Below, in pieces: positions 1-5,568 of a stretch of 5,568 bases of DNA. Each line of letters begins with the position of its first letter. Position 1 is the first letter of the stretch. The stretch is from Oscillospiraceae bacterium. Its GTDB lineage: Bacteria > Bacillota > Clostridia > Oscillospirales > Oscillospiraceae. A model generated the notes under the pieces. It was not told the origin of the DNA. It did not search any database and worked only from the letters and a program-made list of their open reading frames with translations. The stretch spans positions 1-5,568 of the forward strand of contig JAFRUW010000269.1 of NCBI GenBank assembly GCA_017438675.1, written 5' to 3'. Made by a program: the position numbers and the translations under genes.

Positions 1-996
1 GGCAAGACAACGCTGCTCCGACTTATCGGCGGCTTTGAACAGCCCGACGTTGGCGACATCATTTTCATGGGTGAGCGGATCAACGACGTGCCTCCCCACA
101 AGCGCAACGTCAACACCGTTTTCCAGCGATACGCTCTTTTCCCCCATCTGAACGTGTTCGACAACGTGGCGTTTCCCCTTCGCGAAAAGCGTGTTCCCAA
201 GGATGAGATCGAGGAAAAGGTCAACGAAATGCTGTCCTTAGTTGCTCTCAAGGGCTTTGAGAAGCGCAATATCACCCGTCTTTCCGGCGGTCAGCAGCAG
301 CGCGTGGCTATCGCGAGAGCGCTGGTCAACCATCCCAAGGTGCTGCTCCTTGACGAACCTCTGGGCGCCCTTGACCTGAAGCTGAGAAAGGACATGCAGC
401 AGGAGCTTAAAAAGATCCAGAAGGCCACCGGTATCACGTTCATCTTCGTCACCCACGACCAGGAGGAAGCTCTCAGCATGTCCGACACCGTGGTTGTCAT
501 CTCCGAGGGCAAGATCCAGCAGATCGGAAGGCCAATTGACATCTATAACGAGCCGGTGAACGCTTTCGTTGCCGACTTTATCGGTGAAAGCAACATCGTT
601 GACGGCGAGATGATTGAGGATTACAAGGTCTCCTTCTCCGGCCATGTATTTGAGTGCGTCGACAAGGGCTTTGCTCCTCACGAGCCGGTTGACGTTGTCG
701 TCCGTCCCGAGGACGTGGATATCGTCCCTGAGGCAGAGGGTATGCTTAAGGGCGTCGTTACCAGCGTCACCTTCATGGGCGTCCACTATGAGATCATCGT
801 TGATATAAACGGCTTCAAATGGATGATCCAGACCACCGATTTTGTGGACGTGGATGAGCATATCGGCCTTTACATCGAACCCGACGCCATTCAGATCATG
901 AAGAAGTCCAAGTATTCCGGCATGTTCGGCGACTACTCTTCATTCAGCAACGAGCTGGATGAGCTGTCAGACGCAGAAAGCGAGCCGGAAGAATGA
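1..996 (+). CDS. potA: Polyamine (spermidine/putrescine) ABC transporter ATPase PotA, 5' end cut off
   Basis: This is the cytoplasmic ATPase that powers polyamine import through PotB and PotC. The reading frame is open from base 1, where it begins inside Walker A (GKTT), so roughly 40 N-terminal residues are missing; the ATG at 67 is internal. Counting from base 1, 331 residues are visible. They include the Q-loop (Q42 in VFQRYALFPH, where most relatives have S instead of R43), the ABC signature LSGGQQQR at 94-101, Walker B VLLLDEP at 114-120 with D118 and E119, the D-loop LGALD at 121-125 and the switch histidine H152 in THDQEEAL. The C-terminal part, from about 200 on, looks like a TOBE_2 regulatory domain (VVRPEDVDIV) and ends in an acidic tail. 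The motif PPHKRNVNTVFQ and the downstream permeases favour PotA over maltose- or iron-type ATPases. All motifs needed for activity in the visible part are intact. Confidence 0.93.
   Translation, partial: GKTTLLRLIGGFEQPDVGDIIFMGERINDVPPHKRNVNTVFQRYALFPHLNVFDNVAFPLREKRVPKDEIEEKVNEMLSLVALKGFEKRNITRLSGGQQQRVAIARALVNHPKVLLLDEPLGALDLKLRKDMQQELKKIQKATGITFIFVTHDQEEALSMSDTVVVISEGKIQQIGRPIDIYNEPVNAFVADFIGESNIVDGEMIEDYKVSFSGHVFECVDKGFAPHEPVDVVVRPEDVDIVPEAEGMLKGVVTSVTFMGVHYEIIVDINGFKWMIQTTDFVDVDEHIGLYIEPDAIQIMKKSKYSGMFGDYSSFSNELDELSDAESEPEE
987..996 (+). promoter_or_regulatory. potA-potB translational coupling site (ATGA overlap)
   Basis: The potA stop TGA (994-996) overlaps the potB start ATG (993-995). 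The only purine-rich stretch directly upstream, GGAAGA at 987-992, touches the start codon and is too close to be a good Shine-Dalgarno. This suggests that ribosomes finishing potA re-initiate on potB, which would keep the two subunits in proportion. Coupling is an inference from the overlap. Confidence 0.6.
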
Positions 997-1883
997 AGAA
1001 ACGCTCAAACACACAGGAGCGGGTATCCCGGATGTACAGAGCGTCCCTGACGCCCTACTCCATCTGGTCGCTGCTGTTCATCCTCGTCCCTCTCATTTTT
1101 GTGGCGTACTACGCCTTTACCGACAACAGCTTTGCGTTTACGACGGAAAACATCGCCCGCTTCTTTACAGCCACCAGCCAGGTCACGGCGGAGGACGGCT
1201 CCATCTCTGAGATCCACACATATCTGCTGATCTTCTGGCGCTCCCTTAAGCTGGCGATCATCTCCACCGTCATCTGCCTGATAATCGGCTATCCCATAGC
1301 CTATATCATCTCCAGGGCGTCCACAAAGGTGCAGAAGAACATCATCACCTTCCTGATGATCCCCATGTGGATGAACTTCCTCATCCGTACCTACGCCTGG
1401 ATGACCATTCTTCAGGATGCCGGCATCATTAACGGATTCCTGAACGCCCTGCATCTTGGGCGGATACACATAATAGGTACGGAATCGGCCGTTGTCATCG
1501 GCATGGTTTACGACTACCTGCCCTATATGATCCTGCCCATATATTCGATCCTTGCGAAGCTTGACAACAGGCTTCTTGAGGCGGCAAGGGATCTGGGCTG
1601 CAACGGATTCTCCGCCATCCGCAGGGTTGTATTCCCCCTGAGTCTCCCCGGCGTGATCTCCGGCATCACCATGGTCCTTATCCCCTCAATCAGCACCTTC
1701 TACATCTCCCAGAAACTGGGCAACGGCAAGTTCTATCTCATCGGCGACGCTATCGAAAGCCAGTACACCGCCAACAATCTCCATTTCGCGGCGGCTATCG
1801 CTTTCATTCTCATGATAATCCTTCTTGTGGGTATGGCGGTAATGCGTCACTTTACCAACAAGCGCGTGAACGGAGGTATATAA
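993..1883 (+). CDS. potB: Polyamine ABC transporter permease PotB
   Basis: One of the two membrane subunits forming the polyamine channel; it pairs with the PotC half of the next gene and is driven by PotA. The protein has 296 residues, normal for PotB. Six hydrophobic segments can be picked out by eye at about 24-43, 82-107, 117-137, 165-187, 219-240 and 264-285. The cytoplasmic EAA loop that contacts the ATPase is clear: E196-A-A-R-D-L-G202 followed by the FPLSLPG motif ending at 220. The segment IPMWMNFLIRTYAWM (123-137) is typical of the PotB/PotH family. The start at 993 was chosen because it overlaps the potA stop. An alternative start is M14 (ATG at 1032), which has AGGAG at 1015-1019 but a long 12-base spacer and would still leave all six helices intact. 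Assignment as PotB rather than PotH rests on gene order. Confidence 0.93.
   Translation: MKKRSNTQERVSRMYRASLTPYSIWSLLFILVPLIFVAYYAFTDNSFAFTTENIARFFTATSQVTAEDGSISEIHTYLLIFWRSLKLAIISTVICLIIGYPIAYIISRASTKVQKNIITFLMIPMWMNFLIRTYAWMTILQDAGIINGFLNALHLGRIHIIGTESAVVIGMVYDYLPYMILPIYSILAKLDNRLLEAARDLGCNGFSAIRRVVFPLSLPGVISGITMVLIPSISTFYISQKLGNGKFYLIGDAIESQYTANNLHFAAAIAFILMIILLVGMAVMRHFTNKRVNGGI
1872..1877 (+). promoter_or_regulatory. Strong ribosome binding site for potCD
   Basis: GGAGGT lies inside the last codons of potB, 7 bases before the ATG at 1885. It is a near-perfect Shine-Dalgarno and supports 1885 as the start, rather than the second ATG at 1894. Confidence 0.85.
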
Positions 1884-1884
1884 C

Positions 1885-3870
1885 ATGGCAAAGATGAAAT
1901 TATCCTCCAAAATATACACCGCGCTGATCTTCGTATTTCTGTTCGCGCCCATCGCCATCCTGATCGTTTTCTCCTTCAACGCGGCCAAGAGCCTGTCGGT
2001 CTTCTCCGGCTTCTCACTCAGCTGGTACAGGGAGCTGTTCCACGACAGCGAGACGCTGGGCTCAGTGAGGAACACTCTTATCCTCGCTCTGAGCTCGTCC
2101 ATAATCTCCACGGTTATGGGCACCTTCGCCGCGGTGGGCATAAACAAGCTCCGCAGCCGCTGGTACAGAGCCGCAATGGACTCCGTGACCAACATTCCCA
2201 TGATGAATCCGGACATCATCACCGGTATCTCCCTGATGCTCATGTTCGTATTCGTGGGACGGATATTCGGCGCGTCCACAAGCCTCAACTTCTGGACAAT
2301 GCTCATCGCCCATATCACCTTCTGCCTCCCCTACGTCATACTTCAGGTGCTCCCCAAGCTTCAGCAGATGGACCCCGCCCTCCCCGAGGCGGCAATGGAT
2401 CTGGGCTGCACACCCATGAGGGCGTTTCTGAAGGTTGAGCTTCCCGAAATCACCCCGGGCATTGTCACCGGCCTCATCATGGCCTTCACCATGTCCCTGG
2501 ACGACTTTGTAATAAGCTACTTCACCTCCGGCAACGGCTTCCAGACACTGCCCATCAGCATTTACAACATGACGAAAAAGACCGTCACTCCCAAGATGTA
2601 CGCTCTTGCGACCATCATCTTCTTCGTCATCCTCTCCCTTCTGCTTATAAACAATGTGGTTGACACCGACGACGGCAGAAAGCTGCGCAAGCTGAGAAAG
2701 AGCCGCAAGAGCGCGAAGCTCACCGCCATGACTATGGCGACCTTCAAGAAGATCACAAGCAGCAAGCCCATTATGATCGGCGGCATTGCGGTCATTGTGG
2801 CGGCAATCGGTGTTCTCATCGGCATAAACAGCAGCAAGGCGCTGGTGCTGAATGTGTACAACTGGGGCGAATATATCTCTGACGGCAGCGAGGACTCCTT
2901 CGATACCATCAAGGAATTTGAGAATTGGTATCAGGAGACCTACGGCAGGAAGGTCCGGGTAAATTACACCACCTTCGCTTCCAACGAGGATATGTACTCA
3001 AAGATCTCCAGCGGCGCCGTCAGTTATGACGTCATAGTCCCGTCGGACTACATGATCGCCCGTATGAAGAACGAAGGCATGCTCCTTCCCCTGAATTTCG
3101 ACAACATCCCCAACTACCAGTACATTGGCGACGATTTCCGCGGTCTGTACTACGACGAAACCAACGAGTACACCGTTCCCTACACCTACGGCATCGTAGG
3201 CATCATCTACGACGCCAATGTGGTCGACGAGGCCGACGCCGAAAACTGGGACCTCCTGTGGAATCCCAAGTACAGCGGCAGCATCCTGCAGTTCAACAAC
3301 TCCCGTGACGCCTTCGGCACAGCCATGTACAAGCTGGGCATCGACGTGAACACCGACGACAAGGCCGAGTGGAACAGGGCCCTTGACGAGCTGTTAAAGC
3401 AGCGTCCCCTCGTAAAGAGCTATGTCATGGACGAAATTTACAACATGATGGAGTCAGGCGAGGCGGCGATCGCGGCATATTACGCAGGCGACTACTTCAC
3501 CATGATCGACGCTGCGGCAGACACCGTTGACCTTCAGTTCTACTACCCCGAGCCCACAAACGTCTTTGTAGACGCCATGTGCATCCCCACCTGCTGCGAG
3601 CATAAGGAGCTGGCGGAGATATTCATAAACTACATGCTGTCTGAAGAGCCGGCAATCGCAAACGCGGAGTACATTTACTACGCCTCCCCCAACTCTCTTG
3701 TCTACGAGAACGAGGATTACATAGACGATATCGGCGAGGACACCTACGACATCCTCTATCCCGAAATCGAAAGCTTCGGCGAGCTCTACAACGAGTACGC
3801 CTACAGGACCCTCTCCAACGATATGCTGGATTATGTGAACAGACTTTGGGAGAACTGCAAAATAGGGTAA
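1885..3870 (+). CDS. potCD: Fused polyamine permease and substrate-binding protein (PotC-PotD)
   Basis: A 661-residue protein joining the second channel subunit to the extracellular polyamine receptor. Residues 1-257 are PotC: six hydrophobic segments at about 10-31, 62-86, 103-126, 136-156, 190-212 and 238-257, with an EAA loop at 168-192 (PEAAMDLG...LPEITPG) and the family motif SLDDFVISYFTSG at 204-216. Residues 258-296 are a very basic linker. Residues 297-314 form a seventh hydrophobic helix. From about 320 to the end is a PotD-like SBP_bac_8 domain, recognised from VYNWGEYI (324-331), YDVIVPSDYM (381-390), VPYTYGIVGI (431-440) and WNPKYSGSI (459-467). PotC and PotD are normally separate, each about 260-350 residues long, so both halves look complete. 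By the positive-inside rule the basic linker stays in the cytoplasm and helix 7 takes PotD outside. No lipobox cysteine and no good internal ribosome binding site precede the PotD half. It begins one base after potB. Spermidine versus putrescine preference cannot be read reliably. Confidence 0.93.
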   Translation: MAKMKLSSKIYTALIFVFLFAPIAILIVFSFNAAKSLSVFSGFSLSWYRELFHDSETLGSVRNTLILALSSSIISTVMGTFAAVGINKLRSRWYRAAMDSVTNIPMMNPDIITGISLMLMFVFVGRIFGASTSLNFWTMLIAHITFCLPYVILQVLPKLQQMDPALPEAAMDLGCTPMRAFLKVELPEITPGIVTGLIMAFTMSLDDFVISYFTSGNGFQTLPISIYNMTKKTVTPKMYALATIIFFVILSLLLINNVVDTDDGRKLRKLRKSRKSAKLTAMTMATFKKITSSKPIMIGGIAVIVAAIGVLIGINSSKALVLNVYNWGEYISDGSEDSFDTIKEFENWYQETYGRKVRVNYTTFASNEDMYSKISSGAVSYDVIVPSDYMIARMKNEGMLLPLNFDNIPNYQYIGDDFRGLYYDETNEYTVPYTYGIVGIIYDANVVDEADAENWDLLWNPKYSGSILQFNNSRDAFGTAMYKLGIDVNTDDKAEWNRALDELLKQRPLVKSYVMDEIYNMMESGEAAIAAYYAGDYFTMIDAAADTVDLQFYYPEPTNVFVDAMCIPTCCEHKELAEIFINYMLSEEPAIANAEYIYYASPNSLVYENEDYIDDIGEDTYDILYPEIESFGELYNEYAYRTLSNDMLDYVNRLWENCKIG

Positions 3871-3890
3871 ACCGATAAAACAAACATTAA

Positions 3891-3937
3891 AAACCGCCTG
3901 CTCCGGTGTGATTCCGAAGCAGGCGGTTTCTGTTTTT
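3891..3937. terminator. Bidirectional rho-independent terminator
   Basis: A perfect 12-bp stem (3891-3902 with 3918-3929, AAACCGCCTGCT and its complement) continues, after one mismatch, into a 3-bp CGG/CCG stem closed by a 7-base loop. On the + strand it is followed by a T-rich run (3927-3937) and ends the pot operon 20 bases after its stop. On the - strand the run after the stem is also T-rich (complement of 3876-3893), so it can end the convergent amidase transcript, whose stop codon is 18 bases away. Confidence 0.9.
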
Positions 3938-3947
3938 CATTTAATCC

Positions 3948-5099
3948 TTAATCTTCAAGATGAACGATTGCCCTGGCGATCCTAATAACATCCGTGTTCG
4001 TGACCTCACCGTCGTCGTCCATATCCGCGTATTTGAGATCAATGCTGTCTGACAGTTTGACCACATATCCGGCAACGATGAGAAGGTCGATGTTCGTGAT
4101 CTCCCCATCCTTGTTTACGTCGCCCTTCCCGTATACAGGCTCGTCAATTTTGAAGGGATCCACATAGGCGTCAAAATGCTTCATGACGGCATAAGTCATG
4201 CCCGCCGCTATGCGCTTCTGGTAATACTCGTCCATGAGCTTTGCCCTGTCTGAAGCGTTAGTAAAGAACGCGACTTCAGCCAGCGCAGCGGGAATATTCA
4301 GTTCACGGATCATAAAGAAGTTTTCTGTCTTTACGCCTCTGTCCTTAAAATCGCCGGAGGCAAGAATCTCGTCAAGGAGATACCCGGCAAAGCTTCTGCT
4401 GTCGGCAACAAAGGAGTAATTCTTGTAATAGGTCGTGGTGGAGTTGCCCATATAGTATGTTTCCGTTCCGCTTACGGAGCCGTAGGCGCTGTCGCCGTAG
4501 GCGTTGGCGTGGATGGAAATGAACAGCATGTTGTCCCGGACTATATCGCAGTTCTCATACTCAAACACCTGCTTCAGGGTATTGGAGATGGTACCGTTGC
4601 GGTATGTATAGTAGTCCTTTGACTGATCCGGGTCGTCGATGATCCTCTGAAGTATGTTTATGAGCCTTGTGAGATCGTCGATGGTTTCGCGGATACTCTT
4701 CCTCTTTGACGTGGAATCGGTATTATCCAGATCGTCGTAATACTTGTCCCTGATCTTTTCCAGAGCGTATTTGTTGACGATGGACATTCTGGCATAGCTG
4801 GCAACGTCCTTCTCCGTGGGTCTTGTCATGATTACGGTGGCGCCGCATCTTTCAAGATTCGCCTTTAAAAGGAGCGCCTGAGTCAGATTGCCCTCGTGCT
4901 CCATATATCCGGCGGCTCCGTTTCCGTTGCCCTTTCCGTGACCGGCGTCGATGAACACCGTTTTCCCCGCAAGGAGATTGTTTCCCGTTATGGGATAGAG
5001 ATCGTACTTGTCCGCACCGTGGGCAAGGCCTGTGCATGCGGAAGCAAAAATGCACAGCGCAATTAAAAGTGTCATTGTCTTTCTGATTTTCTTTAGCAT
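3948..5099 (-). CDS. Secreted N-acetylmuramoyl-L-alanine amidase (Amidase_3) with C-terminal type I dockerin
   Basis: A predicted zinc peptidoglycan hydrolase that cuts the bond between N-acetylmuramic acid and L-alanine outside the membrane. Residues 1-29 form a signal peptide with a basic start and a hydrophobic core. The cleavage site is uncertain: AHG/AD near residue 28 is possible, and C22 in ASAC is only a poor lipobox. The catalytic domain spans about 45-312. Its likely zinc ligands are H54 (in DAGHG), E69 (in HEGNLTQ) and H197 (in SIHAN), with catalytic E275 (in AEVAFFTN), so it looks active. The spacing from DAGHG to SIHAN is about 140 residues, roughly twice the usual, because of a charged, helix-rich insert at about 104-190. 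Residues 324-382 are a type I dockerin with two calcium loops: D327, N329, D331, D338 and D359, D361, D363, D370. The start at 5099 follows a GAGGTG site and its own promoter. The gene lies downstream of sigG on the same strand and converges on the pot operon. A role in growth, sporulation or germination cannot be chosen from sequence. Confidence 0.92.
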   Translation of the reverse strand: MLKKIRKTMTLLIALCIFASACTGLAHGADKYDLYPITGNNLLAGKTVFIDAGHGKGNGNGAAGYMEHEGNLTQALLLKANLERCGATVIMTRPTEKDVASYARMSIVNKYALEKIRDKYYDDLDNTDSTSKRKSIRETIDDLTRLINILQRIIDDPDQSKDYYTYRNGTISNTLKQVFEYENCDIVRDNMLFISIHANAYGDSAYGSVSGTETYYMGNSTTTYYKNYSFVADSRSFAGYLLDEILASGDFKDRGVKTENFFMIRELNIPAALAEVAFFTNASDRAKLMDEYYQKRIAAGMTYAVMKHFDAYVDPFKIDEPVYGKGDVNKDGEITNIDLLIVAGYVVKLSDSIDLKYADMDDDGEVTNTDVIRIARAIVHLED

Positions 5100-5104
5100 A
5101 GGAG

Positions 5105-5110
5105 CACCTC
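5105..5110 (-). promoter_or_regulatory. Ribosome binding site of the amidase gene
   Basis: On the minus strand GAGGTG lies 5 bases before the ATG at 5099-5097. It fits the anti-Shine-Dalgarno well and fixes this start, which also gives a complete signal peptide. Confidence 0.8.
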
Positions 5111-5131
5111 GGTATTAATAATCCTTTACTG

Positions 5132-5160
5132 ATTATAGCTTTAAACTGCCGTTTTGTCCA
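5132..5160 (-). promoter_or_regulatory. Sigma-A type promoter of the amidase gene
   Basis: On the minus strand TGGACA (5160-5155, five of six matches to TTGACA) is followed after exactly 17 bases by TATAAT (5137-5132, six of six). Transcription would begin near 5125, leaving a leader of roughly 25 bases before the ATG. The -35 box begins 6 bases after the sigG stop codon. The pattern fits the housekeeping sigma factor. The usual forespore SigF/SigG -10 form (CATnnTA) is not evident here. Confidence 0.8.
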
Positions 5161-5166
5161 GTTAAA

Positions 5167-5568
5167 CTAAATATTCTTTTTGATCTGGTTTATTGCGTTC
5201 TTCTCAAGCCGGGACACCTGTGCCTGACTTATGCCCACCTCCGCTGCCACCTGCATCTGGGTTTTTCCCTCGTAATATCTCAGGTTCAGGATGTGCTTTT
5301 CCCTGTCCCCAAGCTTGGAAATGGCTTCATTTATGGCTATCTGCTCAAGCCAGCTCTCGTCGGTGTTCTTCGTGTCGCCTATCTGATCCATGCCGCATAC
5401 AGCGTCGCCGCCGTCGTTGTATATGGGCTCATACAGTGAAACCGGGTCCATTATCGCGTCCATGGACATGACCACCTCCTCGCGCTTCAGCCCCAGGGCT
5501 TTGGCGATCTCCTCCACCGTGGGCTCCTTCTGTGACCTGGACATAAGCTGCTCTTTCATCTGAAGTAC
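5167..5568 (-). CDS. sigG: RNA polymerase sporulation sigma factor SigG, N-terminal half cut off
   Basis: The late forespore-specific sigma factor that directs transcription in the engulfed forespore. The frame is open through the right edge (codons GTA CTT CAG precede the ATG at 5559, which is therefore internal), so only the last 133 residues are seen; the family is usually about 260 long. Visible residues 13-40 (KEPTVEEIAKALGL and following) are region 3. DPVSLYEPIYNDGGD (41-55) is a stretch I recognise as typical of SigG rather than SigF or SigB. Region 4 covers about 72-133, with LGDREKHILNLRYYEGKTQ leading into the helix-turn-helix QVAAEVGISQAQVSRLEK (106-123) that reads the -35 box. 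The downstream amidase is on the same strand after a 67-base gap without a clear terminator. Family assignment is by remembered similarity to Bacillus SigG. Confidence 0.92.
   Translation of the reverse strand, partial: VLQMKEQLMSRSQKEPTVEEIAKALGLKREEVVMSMDAIMDPVSLYEPIYNDGGDAVCGMDQIGDTKNTDESWLEQIAINEAISKLGDREKHILNLRYYEGKTQMQVAAEVGISQAQVSRLEKNAINQIKKNI

Noticed and set aside
238..861. Long open frame of 207 codons on the minus strand.
   Set aside because: It is antisense to potA, whose ATPase and TOBE motifs are unmistakable; the translation resembles no family I know and it has no supporting start region.
1686..2318. Open frame of 210 codons on the minus strand across the potB-potCD junction.
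   Set aside because: It is antisense to two clearly recognised permeases; an open complement of GC-rich coding sequence explains it.
2728..3870. PotD as an independent gene starting at ATG 2728 or 2734.
   Set aside because: No Shine-Dalgarno lies upstream, the frame is continuous with potC, and the hydrophobic segment makes sense as a seventh helix. An internal start cannot be excluded but is not supported.
5034..5099. Amidase as a lipoprotein anchored at C22.
   Set aside because: The residues before the cysteine (A-S-A) lack the usual leucine at -3, and a signal peptidase I site is possible a few residues later; left as uncertain.
5132..5160. Amidase promoter as a SigG/SigF-dependent forespore promoter because of the neighbouring sigG.
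   Set aside because: The boxes match the sigma-A consensus (TGGACA, 17-base spacer, TATAAT) and not the forespore pattern.
5144..5163. Small inverted repeat (AACTG/CAGTT) just after sigG, considered as its terminator.
   Set aside because: The stem is only 5 bp with a 10-base loop, no T-run follows, and it overlaps the -35 box of the amidase promoter.

Overview
The window looks like chromosomal DNA of a spore-forming, low-oxygen Bacillota, most likely a gut or rumen clostridium of the Oscillospiraceae/Ruminococcus type. Three things suggest this: a sporulation sigma factor of the SigG type, a secreted amidase carrying a type I dockerin (a module concentrated in cellulosome-type clostridia), and a Gram-positive style polyamine importer. 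The lineage is inferred from gene content only. No rRNA, tRNA, mobile element, CRISPR array or phage gene is visible.

Positions 1-3870 (+ strand) hold a tightly packed polyamine (spermidine/putrescine) ABC importer operon. It contains the ATPase potA, cut by the left edge inside its Walker A motif; the permease potB, whose start overlaps the potA stop as ATGA; and, one base after potB, a single 661-codon gene encoding permease PotC fused to the substrate-binding protein PotD. The operon promoter lies outside the window. A strong hairpin at 3891-3929, with T-rich flanks on both sides, ends the operon and also serves the convergent gene.

Positions 3948-5568 (- strand) hold two genes read from right to left. 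Nearest the right edge is the C-terminal half of sigG, the late forespore sigma factor. It is followed by a secreted N-acetylmuramoyl-L-alanine amidase with a C-terminal dockerin. The 67-base gap between them holds a near-consensus sigma-A promoter and a good ribosome binding site for the amidase, and no convincing terminator for sigG.

Functionally, PotA, PotB and PotCD should form one membrane complex in which the polyamine receptor is covalently tethered outside the cell by an extra transmembrane helix, rather than being a lipoprotein. The amidase should cut peptidoglycan outside the membrane and may be docked onto a cohesin-bearing partner. I see no wholly new system. The points most worth a second look are the PotC-PotD fusion with its altered binding pocket, and the dockerin-tagged amidase with a large helical insertion.
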